The position numbers and the translations under genes are program-made. Source: Mesorhabditis belari (Eukaryota > Nematoda > Chromadorea > Rhabditida > Rhabditidae). Taken from it: a DNA stretch of 64,000 nt. How positions within the stretch are numbered: the first letter of the stretch is position 1; each line of letters starts with the position of its first letter. The stretch lies in NCBI GenBank assembly GCA_958450365.1, contig CAUEEP010000902.1, forward strand, positions 434,001 to 498,000. Reading direction: 5' to 3'. Below, one piece after another: positions 1-11,135 of this stretch. Under the pieces are notes generated by a model, which saw only the letters and a list, made by a program, of their open reading frames with translations, did not search any database and was not told where the DNA came from.

Positions 1-1520
1 GCGGAAAGCCTGAATTTATATAAAAATTTGATAGAAATTTCGAATTTTTTGACCTTAACAAGTATCAAAATGATGAAAACGTCGAGAGTTGGATATGCGG
101 AAGTGACGCCAATCGTGTATGGGGTAAAGGCTTCAAGTCCTGAAAAGTTTGTCAATTTTTCCGACGACTAGAACATGCCCCAACTGCCGTAGTTCAATCA
201 GAATCTCTACCATAGATTTAATCGAGATAAATGTGAACCTATTAGCTTATTAGCTTATTAGCTAATAGGTTTACATTTATCTGGATTAAATTCGTTTACA
301 TTTATTATATTATTCGAAAGCTGCGAATCTCCTCTCCAAGTTAAGAGAAGTTTATCGGAAGAATGCGATTGAGTTTTGATCTCTCGATTCAGAATTTGTT
401 ATTTCGATTAATTTCTATTTAGTTTTATTGGGTTGGTGAATTAAAAAATTGCGTGCTATTGTCATATGTGACAGTTCTCACACTTTCTACAAAAGAAACC
501 CATTTTGGTCTCAATGGAAAAGTTGTAGAGAATCAAAAATCAAGCTTATATCCAAATTTTCAGAACGATTCAAAAACTGGTTTTCAAGAAATGCGAAATT
601 TACGAATTTTCACAAAACTTGCATTTTAAGCGAAACTACTATGTGTATCTTTTTGGAAATTTGGCTATAAGCCTAATTTTTGATTCTCTACAACTTTTCT
701 ATTGACACCAAAATGGGTTTCTTTTGAAGAAAGTGCTCAAACTGGGACATCTCTGGTCCTCCATTTTTGAGTCTCACACTTGTCTCACACACAAACCAAA
801 ATCCTACTACGAAAGAGGAATCCGCAAATTGCCTGTAAAATGGGCAGAAGTCGTCAATAATAATGGAAATTATTTCGAATGAATTCATGGTTTTATGTTC
901 AATAAATTTTAGTTCAAAGTCCGGTAGTTTTCACCAACCCAATAAAAGAGGAAATCTGTTAGAGAATTTACTTTTTATCTAAATAATAACTGATAACATG
1001 TTGCAAAACTGACTAGCTCTCAAATAAACAGCCTTAGTTGGGAACTTTTGGCGCATCCCCCATACAGTCGGGACCTAGCCCCTTCTGATTACTATTTATT
1101 CCGGACCATGAGTAATAAGCTTTCGGGAGAACACTTCGATCCGGAAGAAGCAGTCAAAAATTGGCTTTGAAAGCTTTTCGATTCAAAACCAAAATCCTAC
1201 TACGAAAGAGGAATCCGCAAATTGCCTGTAAAATGGGCAGAAGTCGTCATCGATAATGGAAATAATTTGGAATGAATTTATGGTTTTATGTTGAATGAAT
1301 TTTATTTCAAAGTCCGGTAGTTTTCAATTGACCAACCCAATAGATTGGCTTACCAATAAACCCGGCAACTGAACACAAAGTGAATGGGAGAACCTCGGTG
1401 AAAAGAGTTGAAAGAAGCTGAAATAAAAATATCTTCAATTTTTGATCTATATTTTGCTTTAAGTATTGCATATCTATCATATTTTTAAGAATAGCGTATG
1501 AGTGGGTTTTTAAAAAGATA

Positions 1521-1559
<39 letters not shown>

Positions 1560-1600
1560 TTTTTTTTTATAAAAAAAAAAAAACATAGTTGTCAATAAGT

Positions 1601-1631
<31 letters not shown>

Positions 1632-4600
1632 ATCAACAATGAGATTATAAAGAACACTTTGAACAATTTACAAAGAGTTAAACCTGAGTAATGAGTATTT
1701 GAATGAGTTGCATGTGCGCGTTCTTTGTCGCCGCTGAATGGATCGAGTTTTTCACGATTCCGTGTCTAGATTTCATTTTTCTTTGAAAATAGACATTTGA
1801 AAAACAATTTGACGATGACAATTGTGTTGAAGTTGAAGAGGAAACTCGAGATGATGGATAGACCGATTATGCCGCATAAATCGATCCATCGAATGCCGTT
1901 CGAGTCCTGAAATTTGCAAGTCTTTATGTTTGGTTTTGTTTGGTAATGTTGGTAAATGTGTCAAAACTACCGTAATCTTTCAACTATTACTAGTTTTTCT
2001 TTGCTTGGCTTAGTGTAGATTCAACATTACGATGTATCCCTTAAAAGCCTTTTCTAAAACGTGCTAACTTTCAAAAACTACCTTTAGCTCAATCCAATTC
2101 ATTTACATTCGTTTTTTCATATCAGCTATAGAAAGTCATAGAAATTTTGACGTGTTTTGAAGTACCAAAACCACAAATCTAATTAGATCTTTGCAAAAAG
2201 CATTTTAGTCAAGTTGTTGTTGACGGATAAATTTTTCTCGATAACCCGCCAACTCCGGACCATTGCTCCTAACTCCACTTCTTTCATCACTTATATGCCC
2301 CACTCTTTCCCCGTTTGCCAGAGAGTGCGCGATTGAGAGAGAACACAAAGAACGCTGTTTGTTTTCCCTTTTTCACGAATTGCACAAGACTTGTGCGTTC
2401 TCTCCATTCTCTCAATGACTCATTCATTCACTTTCTGGCAGACGGAGATACATCTAGCTATATAATTTTCCCCAAATCTCTTTCTACAAGCAATGGTCCG
2501 TAGTTAGTGGGTTATCACTTGAAATGAATCCCCCCACAGCAATCCTAGACCCTGCTTTTTGAGGTTTTTACAGAATATCTTTTATTTTGATTTCTTTTGG
2601 ATTACTGTACTTTTCCAAACAAACCCAATACTGTGGCCCAAAGAAGCCCTCATTTGTGAGATTGATTCCATAAAGACGGCGAATCTCGGCTCCTCGATTG
2701 CCAAGGCGTTCGAGATTTGGCTGAAAAAGCTATTGCTCATCAATTATTAGCAAAATAGATCTATTTACATCTAGAAATATTGAATTATTATGTTTTTTTC
2801 TCAAAAAAGTAGCAAAATTTGGAATCTATGTCTGCCTTGTCAGGCCTAGTCTGGCTTACAGCCTCTAAAGCCCGTTTGGAACATCCCAACAAGCACTTCT
2901 TTAATAAAAACAAATCAAAGCTAACCAGTTCAAATTTTTAGATTACTTACATTCATCATAAAAACAATACACGCCATCCAAGTGGATCCGATTGAAAACG
3001 CGGAAATGACAACAAGAGAAATCCCAGCGAATGTGTTGAAGAGAAAAAGGTAACGACTGGAAATTGCTTTATGAAAAAACCCTCCCTAGAGATTGAGTGA
3101 AACTAGAATTCTTGTTTATGTTTTCTGTTCTCAAAAACAGGAAGAGACTCTAATTTTAACTTACTCTTAACTTACTCTGTAATTGTGCAATATCTATACA
3201 GTGAGTGCACCGAATTAAAGGCAAAACCAATGGCAAAAGAACCATTCTGGAAGACACAACCCCAAAAAGAGAAACGTTGATCGATCGAGAAAAGATGAAC
3301 GCTGAAGACGGAATAGCCTTGGGAATCGTTGACAATTGTCTGAAATGATGTCTCATTGTAGTGGTTTGCTTGCAGCAAGTTTTTATTTACAAAATTTTAG
3401 AGTCAAGTTAGCAATTATCTATCGAAAATAGAGCTCCACAGGTACTTGGGCTGTCTATCATAATATCTGTAATAAAAGCGGCTCAGACGTTTTCCCCTAG
3501 CTTCTAGTTTCCTAGTTTTCCCCTAGATTCATTTGAGCACTCTTCAATCACAGGTATTACGATAATATGATAGTAAATCGAGATCCCAAATTTATTTAAC
3601 CGGCTAGATCTAGTCTCATAAAGTTCAATTCATGAGCTTTCTCTTATTCAGATCTATGACTTATTCGACTTTTTATTGGAAATTTGAGTTTAGAACAACC
3701 CTGCAGGCTCCCGTTTGGTAAAAAAGTTTGCAATTAATTTTGAAAAACAAAGACAAACCAGGATTCAACTTTATGAGATCAAATCAGACTTTTTTGTTAC
3801 TCAAAAAAACATCAATTGTAGTGATAACGTTCATTCATTATTTTAATTTACACTACAAATATAATAACAGTTATATGATGTTTGAATCTTGAATTGAAGG
3901 AGTGGGAAAATTGGCTACAACTGCTCTTATCGTGCAATTTCAGAAAGAGAAAACTGAACTCTTTTAGCTTTTAAATTATTGGGCTGGTGAATTGAAAACT
4001 GCGGGACTTTGAACTAAAATTTATTCAACATAAAACCATGAATTCATTCGAAATAATTTCCATTATTATTGACGACTTCTGCCCATTTTACAGGCAATTT
4101 GCGAATTCCTCGTTCGTGGTAGGATTTTGGTTTGTGTGTGAGACAAGTGTGAGACTCAAAAATCGAGGACTGGAGATGTCCCAGTTTGAGCACTTTCTTC
4201 AAAAGAAACCCATTTTGGTGTCAATAGAAAAGTTGTAGAGAATCAAAAATTAGGCTTATAGCCAAATTTCCAAAAAGATACACTTAGTAGTTTCGCTTAA
4301 AATGCAAGTTTTGTGAAAATTCGTAAATTTTGCATTTCTTGAAAACCAGTTTTTGAATCGTTCTGAAAATTTGGATATAAGCTTGATTTTTGATTCTCTA
4401 CAACTTTTCCATTGACACCAAAATGGGTTTCTTTTGTAGAAAGTGTGAGAACTGTCACATATGACAATAGCAGTTTTCAATTCACCAATCCAATAGTTAG
4501 TAGTTTCAACTAACTAATCGTTGATTATGTAACCAAATCTCCTACCGGATTCACCAAATACATGGTAAGTGTGAAGAAAATATTGTACGCAGCGATGATC

Positions 4601-4722
4601 GTGAGGAAATTCGCGTATTTGCTTCGGATTCGCCGTTCGGTGAGCAAGACGAAAAGCAAGAAAATGTTCGCCGCCACTCCGAGAATCGTCAGAATTGTCC
4701 TTGGGGCCGAGATCGAGTCCAT
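1..4722 (-). CDS. Str-superfamily seven-transmembrane chemoreceptor, copy A (3' end cut by window)
   Basis: Predicted sensory G-protein-coupled receptor of the nematode Str superfamily. Nine exons on the minus strand: 4722-4546, 3339-3176, 3056-2951, 2720-2625, 1906-1806, 1765-1684, 1417-1354, 139-54 and 9-1 (running off the edge). The ATG at 4722 opens a first transmembrane segment followed by LLTERRIRSKYANFL. Exon 2 carries YRYCTIT after the third membrane segment, exon 4 carries NLTNEGFFGPQYW, exon 6 carries QLIQILITQ and exon 8 the last membrane helix. Exons 1-8 have exactly the same lengths (177, 164, 106, 96, 101, 82, 64, 86) as those of the second receptor at 11.1-13.1 kb, which supports the model. 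Intron 5 is only 40 nt (1766-1805). Introns 1, 4 and 7 hold transposon derivatives. No stop or frameshift is visible, so the gene looks intact. Ligand unknown; the exact Str subfamily is not resolved. Confidence 0.85.
428..942. mobile_element. Mini-mariner, copy 1 (non-autonomous)
   Basis: A 515-bp element bounded by TA dinucleotides, with imperfect terminal inverted repeats TTGGGTTGGTGAA and TTCACCAACCCAA. The right part encodes the last residues of a mariner transposase in one frame (KSYYERGIRKLPVKWAEVV); the catalytic domain is missing. It lies in intron 7 of the chemoreceptor. A second copy in opposite orientation is at 3979-4494. Confidence 0.85.
1020..1340 (+). mobile_element. Mariner transposase C-terminal relic
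   Basis: Truncated mariner fragment. A plus-strand reading gives HPPYSRDLAPSDYYLFR, the conserved block holding the third catalytic Asp of mariner DD34D transposases, followed after an in-frame TGA by KSYYERGIRKLPVKWAEVV. It ends with ACCAACCCAA and TA, the right terminal repeat. No 5' end is present, so the piece cannot be autonomous. It sits directly beside exon 7 of the chemoreceptor, inside intron 7. Confidence 0.85.
1525..1626. repeat. Poly(T) and poly(A) tracts in chemoreceptor intron 6
   Basis: A run of 30 T (1525-1554) is followed by shorter T and A runs and a run of 26 A (1601-1626). The runs are complementary, so the intron RNA could fold into a hairpin. Length is prone to assembly error. 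Confidence 0.8.
2003..2062. repeat. Dispersed ~60-bp repeat, left copy
   Basis: Starts TTGCTTGGCTTAGTGTAGAT and contains GATGTATCCCTTAAAAGCC. A close inverted copy is at 6731-6793. The two flank 4.7 kb that holds the 5' half of the receptor gene and the Tc1-like element. Origin unknown. Confidence 0.7.
2240..2516. mobile_element. Inverted-repeat element (MITE-like) in chemoreceptor intron 4
   Basis: A 277-bp segment bounded by ~28-bp inverted repeats: left begins GATAACCCGCCAACT and right ends AGTTAGTGGGTTATC. The arms share CGGACCATTGCT on one strand. No coding capacity. Lies between exons 4 and 5. No clear target-site duplication was seen. Confidence 0.7.
3979..4494. mobile_element. Mini-mariner, copy 2 (non-autonomous, inverted relative to copy 1)
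   Basis: A 516-bp element flanked by TA, beginning TTGGGCTGGTGAATT and ending ATTCACCAATCCAA. Nearly identical to the reverse complement of 428-942. It lies in intron 1 of the chemoreceptor. The short ORFs in both copies are element sequence, not genes. Confidence 0.85.
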
Positions 4723-5121
4723 CAAATCTTTGAGTGGATGACAATTTTGGAAATAAACTTTGGAAATAAACTCTTTGAAAATAAACTAATTCCTTAATTC
4801 GAGATACGAAGAATCGGCGATTTCTCATGGGATCTCCTCCTTTGTACGTCTCAGTTTTCTATCATTTATTCTTTATTCTAACTACAAAATTTCCTTGGGC
4901 AAAAGAGCAAAATTGCTGGGTTGATGGGCGATTTTTGCTCTTTAAATCATCGGGTACAGTCAGCGGAAGTTGATGAAAAATTGGGTGTTAGTTAACAGAG
5001 ATTGATTAAAAAGATCAATACTTGGACAATTCAAATTTTCGAATGCCAAATGAAATTAAAGGGCTGGAAAAATGACAAAAATCGTCAAAAACATAGGAAT
5101 TCAGTGTTTAATGAGGTGATA
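4723..5121. promoter_or_regulatory. Presumed upstream region of chemoreceptor A
   Basis: About 400 bp between the receptor start and the Tc1-like element. No coding exon seen. A short imperfect hairpin sits near 4905-4948 (AAAGAGCAAAA against a TTTTTGCTCTTT arm). The promoter assignment rests on position only. Confidence 0.35.
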
Positions 5122-6600
5122 CACTGGTGGTCATATGTATTAGTACCCTCTTGCAAAAACTCTCTTAACGATTGCCCCCTAAAACGCTGCCAAATCAAAG
5201 TGCTAAAAGCATTTTTTGCTAACAAGCTCTAGTCTCTAAAACCACAAAAAAATTGATTCGAAATGTTTATTATCTTTTTAAAAAATAGCAAGGACGGAAA
5301 AGACACCTCAAAAATGGTGGACAAAAGATGACACCTTAGCTTTCCTTATTTTCTTGTTTACATTCAGTTTTGATGACTTTTAAAAATTAATAGATGCCGA
5401 TCTACTGACTCCAACAAAGAAAAGACGTTGAAGGCGAAGAAAGGAAGAAAACAGCGATTTGGCTGAACAATTTGGATGCGCGGAGCACGGTGAAACGACT
5501 TTAAACAACAAAGATATCGGTTCTCACACAGAGCTGCAAAATCTGGTCGACACCATCAACAACAACTGCCGAGAACGATCGATCATAGGGGAATCAAAAA
5601 GGACCCAAGTCTCACCTCGACCGACAAAAGCCGCCTGTATAAACACAACAGCACAGATATCTCAGCAAGGACCGTGAGGAGGCGACCATCAAAGCAAAGT
5701 TGTACGCTAGACGACCAAAAAGAAGCCACGTATGACTCCTCGGATTAGGAAACTTCGTTTAGCCTTGCTCGGAGGTACCAAAGTTGGACGAGTGACGATT
5801 GGAAACGAGTAATTTTCTCTGATGAGACAAAAGTAATCTCACAGTCGGATGGACCTCCATTGATCAGGCGACCGATTGGAAAGCGGTTATTACTCAAGAC
5901 ATCAAACCCACGGTTCGATTTGGGGGTGGAAAATATGTGCTGGGGTATGAATTTCTATAGTTTTCTTCGTATAACTGCAACTTGCAGGAGCGAGACAAGA
6001 AAGTGGCGGTCCACTGAGAGACAATTCAACCAGAAGCCAGCGATACATGGGAAACTGAGCAACGTTACTTCCATTGCGAGCAAAACATTACCTCAAGGAG
6101 GTGACACCAGGACAACTCGCCAGTTCACACAAGCAAACTATTATGGGACCTGTCGGAAGACCTCGAATGGAAGACGGGTACGATTCCGGGCGGTTGCGAA
6201 ATGGTGTTTCTTTGAAAAGCATCCCCTTCACCAGATTTGAACGTACGAGAACATGCGATGTGAAAGCGAAAGAAGGAGAAACACTTTCGCCCAAGGCGAG
6301 CTTGGCTCTATCTACGTCTGTCTGGAACAAATGGACACAGTTTGCACAATGGTCGACCGATGCCCGACGGAAGAAAAAGCATTCAAGCCAAAGGAGGGCC
6401 AAAGACAAAATTACGTGTTTTCAAGGGTCAATACTTGTCCACCATTTTGAGGTGTCTTTCCGCCTTGCTATTTTAAAAAGATAAAAACCGAACATTTGTG
6501 GTTTTAGAGACTAGAGCTTGTTGCAAAAGGCTGCACTTTGATTTGGCTGCCTTTAAGAGGGGCCGTTGGAGAAGTGCGGGGTACATACATGACCCCAGTG
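5122..6600 (+). mobile_element. Decayed Tc1-like transposon with long terminal inverted repeats
   Basis: A 1,479-bp element between TA dinucleotides, starting CACTGGTGGTCATATGTA and ending TACATACATGACCCCAGTG. The terminal inverted repeats run over 200 bp (for example ACACCTCAAAAATGGTGGAC near 5303 against its complement near 6440). Between them lies a plus-strand Tc1/mariner transposase relic: ISARTVRRR in the helix-turn-helix part, then SWTSDDWKRVIFSDETKV, the block around the first catalytic Asp, at about 5781-5835. Stops and frameshifts interrupt it, so it is not expected to make active transposase. The several 60-130 aa ORFs in this stretch are fragments of this relic. Confidence 0.85.
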
Positions 6601-7545
6601 TAGCAAAAGCGCAAGTATTTTTTTTGCGCCAAATTTGCGCTTTTCAACACACTTTCCTACCAACTGTGATTGTTTATTTTTATTTTTTACTACTTTTTCT
6701 CGTCGACTATGCTCACTACTTTGACGCTAACACCTTTTAGAAAAGGCTTTTAAGGGATACATCGTATTGTTGAATCGACAGTAAGCCAAGCAAAATGGTT
6801 TAAAATCGATATAAAGAACAAAAAGCCAAATCGATGACACAAAAATGACTGCTGTTTTGGGGCTGTATATGTATTTAAACGTGTTTTCTAATTGAAAACA
6901 GTATGAGTTAAAAGCAGAAAACTGAAAAAGAGTTGGTTAGAAGTTGAGAAAATGTGATTTGTTACAGTGATTTTCATAAGCGTATATTTGGCGCAAATGA
7001 TACGTGGCGCAAAAAAACGTGGAGGTTTTGCTAGCACCTGATAGAGGCTGCTTCTCTGTTCATCTTTTTCATTTTCCATTGTACCAGCTTTTGTTTTGAA
7101 ACGCAGCGCTTAGATTTAACGTATAAAAATCGGTTATTGATACCCTTTCTTTTAAAAAAAAAGCTGAATTCGGAAACCGAAAATTCACGCTTTTTTCTAG
7201 GGCTCAATGACAAAATATCCCCAATTTTGCAAGTTTGATTCACAAAAAACGGCGTATTTTTCTCTCTTTTCACCACTCACATTTCAAATTTTAACATTAG
7301 CGCCCCCGAAATTTCTTTTCGGTTCAACAGCGAAAGCATTGGACTCTCATGAATCGAGCGACTCTTTTCGGACACATTTTGTGCCTTTTCCCCGGTTTTC
7401 TCTGATTCTCGCCGAATTCCTCGTTGTTTCTATCCATTTTTCGCATTTCTCTCAAATCTCTCCATTTTAGAGCCTATCTCCGATCTTGGGGACCCCTCTT
7501 TTGGAGTGAAAATTGCCGTGTGTGTGCCCGTGCCGTCCACCCCCG
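6601..7545. other. Intergenic region upstream of fumarase
   Basis: Contains the right copy of the dispersed 60-bp repeat (6731-6793), then AT-rich DNA. The last ~250 bp before the fumarase start are pyrimidine-rich and probably include its promoter. No coding exon recognised on either strand. Confidence 0.5.
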
Positions 7546-10372
7546 ATGATCGCTCGCACGATTTGCCCACGCGCAGCTACCCGAGTCTGCCGACAACTTC
7601 GTCTTATTCATTTAGCGACAAGGTTTTTCCTTTCTTCATCTTTTAAAATGCATTAATGTGATGACGAAAGAGCGGCAAAAGACCTTTTTGAATAGAATAT
7701 AAAGATGTGTTGTTGTCAAAAAATAATTCATTTTAATCAGTTTTCGAAAATTTTGAGCTAAAATTTGACAATTTGACTTATATCAGCTTTGTTTGTGCAA
7801 TCTAAAACAAATCAATCTAAAATTCTTCAAACTATCTAAAATTTTATCATTTTGTTTGTAGATGAAACCAATGCTAGCTTCAAATAAGGATAAAACATTG
7901 TCGCTTTTTGTCTTAAAAACTCTTATTTCGTATAGCGTTTCATCAGCTAATAAACTATTTATCATGAATTTACCTATTCATATTTAGAATGGCAGCCCCC
8001 GGTTATCGACTTGAACGCGACACTTTTGGCGAACTTCAAGTACCCAATGATCGTTATTATGGAGCGCAAACGGCAAGGTCGGCTATACAGACTTTTGTTC
8101 ATAATTAAAAATACATTGTGGATTTTTTAAAATTTAGGTCAATGATGAACTTCAAAATCGGTGGCCCCGAAGAGCGAATGCCCCTTCCAGTTGTGCACGC
8201 GTTCGGAATCTTAAAAAAAGCGGCCGCTATTGTGAACGCCGACTATGGATTGGACAAGAAAATCGTTGACGCCATTTCTCAAGCCGCTGGTTAGATTGTT
8301 ATAAAAAGTTTGAATTATAGAATGTTTTTTTTAGATGAGGTCGTTGCTGGGAAACTGGACGATCACTTCCCGTTGGTTACTTGGCAAACCGGATCCGGAA
8401 CTCAATCGAATATGAATATCAACGAGGTGCATTTTGGATATTTTGCATACAAACAGAAGTGCAGAAAATTAATTGAAACTTATTTTACAATTGTATTTCT
8501 AATTCAGGTGATCTCAAATCGAGCGATCGAGATTTTGGGCGGCGAATTGGGATCGAAGAAGCCGGTGCATCCGAATGATCACGTCAACATGTCACAGAGC
8601 AGCAACGATACTTTCCCCACTGCTATGCACATTTCGGTCGCAAGGGAGGTAAATTCTTTTGTGGTATTATTTTGCTTTAAATGTCTTTCTATGCATAGTT
8701 TTTCTAATTTTAAATGCTTTCATTTTGTCTATTCTAGGTTAACTCTCGTCTTCTCCCTTCCTTGAAGAAACTCCGAGAATCGTTGAACAAGAAAGCCGTT
8801 GAATTTAAAGACATCATCAAGGTTTGTTTGTTACACAATGCCATTGATTACAAGTATCATTTAGATTGGACGAACCCATACTCAAGATGCGGTACCATTG
8901 ACTCTTGGACAAGAGTTCTCGGCATACGTTCAGCAGGTTGGTTTTGCATAGACAAAGAAAGTGACACAGTTTTGCGGATAAAGCAAATTTCATTACAATT
9001 TTTCAGGTTGACAACGGAATTGCCCGAATTCAAGGAACATTGCCTCGACTCTACGAATTAGCGGCTGGAGGAACCGCCGTTGGAACTGGCCTGAATACGA
9101 GAAAAGGATTTGCCGAGAAAGTTGCTGAGTAAGTGTAAAAACATATATTTATTATTTTGTGGATTTCTAGTACTGTTTCCAAGATCACCGGACTTCCATT
9201 TGTAACGGCTCCCAACAAATTCGAGGCATTGGCTGCTCACGATGCTTTGGCTGAGGTTAGCTTATGTTTCACTTATCACGTCCTTTGTATGACAAAAGTA
9301 GATTACTGGTATTCCGTATTGTATTGGAAAAGCTTTTGCAAATCTTTTTTGTTTAGGTTCACGGTGCTTTGAATGTGCTTGCGGTCAGCTTCATGAAAAT
9401 CGGCAACGATATTCGATTCCTTGGATCGGGTCCACGATGTGGTCTTGGAGAGCTTTCTCTTCCCGAAAATGAACCCGGAAGCTCGATCATGCCTGGAAAA
9501 GTAAATTATAGGCATCTTTAAGCGATTCATAGATTAAAATAATGCAGTATACTAACTTTAAAAGTATATGAGTAGATACAACAAATACATAAAGTTACCA
9601 TTATACTTAATTGGGTTGCTTAGGTCAATCCAACCCAATGTGAAGCCATTACGATGGTTGCTGCTCAAGTGATGGGAAATCAGGTACAATTTTGTTATGT
9701 TGTTGATACGTCGTTACTGTCAACAATTTTTAACGTTTTTTCTTAGGTTGCTGTCTCTGTTGGTGCATCAAATGGACACTTTGAGTTGAACGTCTTCAAA
9801 CCACTTATTGTAAGTTCAATGTTGAAAGTGAATAACCTAATCAAATTTAATATATAAATTTTGTTTTCTTTAGGTTCGCAATGTTCTTCAATCTACTCGT
9901 CTCTTGGCTGATTCTGCCGTCTCATTCACCGACAACTGTGTTGAGGGAATTGAGGCCAACGTCGATAACATTGCCAAGGTAAAGTAGTTGATTTAAGTTA
10001 ACCGAAGACTAATTGGGAATATGTATATAAACATGTCGAATTTGTGGCTAAAACATTTAAAAAGTTCAACGCAAACCTAGGCACTTGTTTATGCCGTAGA
10101 TATGGACGCGATATTGTAACTTTATTTATTTTCATTTTCAGATCATGCGCGAGTCACTTATGCTTGTCACCGCTTTGAACCCACATATTGGATACGACAA
10201 TGCGGCAAAGATCGCGAAAACGGCACACAAGAACGGCACAACACTTAAAGAAGAAGCGATTAAACTTGGTGAGACTTATAAACATTATCTTTGAATACCT
10301 TTTTTAGGTGTTTTGACTGCTGAACAATTTGATCAATGGGTCCGTCCGGAGAACATGCTTGGGCCGAAATAA
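7546..10372 (+). CDS. fum-1: Fumarate hydratase (class II fumarase), mitochondrial
   Basis: Interconverts fumarate and malate in the TCA cycle. Fifteen exons encode 492 residues: 7546-7622, 7988-8077, 8138-8289, 8335-8426, 8508-8648, 8738-8821, 8865-8936, 9007-9128, 9171-9255, 9357-9500, 9624-9683, 9747-9809, 9874-9978, 10142-10268, 10308-10372. Exon 1 encodes an Arg-rich, acid-free leader ([19 protein letters not shown]) typical of a mitochondrial targeting peptide. The catalytic core follows: [13 protein letters not shown], the [14 protein letters not shown] block, and the superfamily signature [11 protein letters not shown] in exons 10-11. It ends [11 protein letters not shown] and TAA. 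Exon 2 opens with an in-frame ATG (7989) right after its acceptor, so a leaderless cytosolic form starting there is possible. An AATAAA poly(A) signal follows at 10467. The gene lies between two chemoreceptor paralogs on the other strand. Confidence 0.97.
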
Positions 10373-10466
10373 AGCAACTTTTTTTATACGTCTTAGTCGG
10401 TTTCGCTCGTACTTTTAATGGTTTCTTTGTAAATTTTATATGATAGATGTGCTTTAGGAAGATTTG

Positions 10467-10472
10467 AATAAA
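10467..10472 (+). terminator. Poly(A) signal of fumarase
   Basis: AATAAA 95 bp after the fumarase stop codon, at a normal distance for a nematode 3' UTR. Confidence 0.6.
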
Positions 10473-11135
10473 ACTCTACGTTGTCAATAAAAAGCTTAAT
10501 TGTCGATTAAACTCTTGGAGTCTAAAATTTGTACTTTAAATACGCATATGAGGTTTTGACACAAGCACAATTAAAATGATTGCAAGGAAGCAAGGCAAAC
10601 AGTAATTTTTACCTCTTGTTCCTAAAGACGCCTCTTTTCACACCAGCCAGACAAGCCCGCTTATCTTTACTTTTTTTAAAACTTTGGCTGACTCATTCGT
10701 TAGTCTTCTGGCACACAGCAAAAGATGGGGTTAAATAAGATCCGAAAAATTTCCACCACTCCATGCAAAGGTCCGGCATCGATGGGTTATCGTGGATTCG
10801 TTCCTCAACTCGTCTCCGAACTTGTTCTGGGCGAATCATAACCTCCATTGAAATAACTCGACCATGCTTTTTGCTTAAGTTTACTTTTTACGGAGGCTTT
10901 TCTGAGAATTATAAAAAGATTTATTTACAAATTGTATTAATTTCAAACTTTAATTATTGTTAGCACTTTGACTGATACTGTTCCTCGAATATTTCGTGTC
11001 GGACGCCTGGTTGAGTGAGCCGATCGAGAAAATTGTGCCTTTTCTAAATTTTGAGTCATTTCATTGCTTCAGAGAAGATATTCCATTAAATAATAGACTC
11101 ATTTTTTAAGCTTTTCATTTGTTTTCTTTTTGAAC
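10473..11135. other. Intergenic region between convergent fumarase and chemoreceptor B
   Basis: AT-rich spacer between two 3' ends. A 66-codon plus-strand ORF at 10763 has no recognisable domain and is probably chance. No RNA gene seen. Confidence 0.5.

Noticed and set aside
4038..4480. 66- and 74-codon ORFs, also present at 449-888
   Set aside because: Both lie in mini-mariner copies, so their duplication reflects the element, not gene conservation.
5459..6484. Several ORFs of 72-136 codons
   Set aside because: Fragments and shadows of the decayed Tc1-like transposase; frameshifted and stop-ridden.
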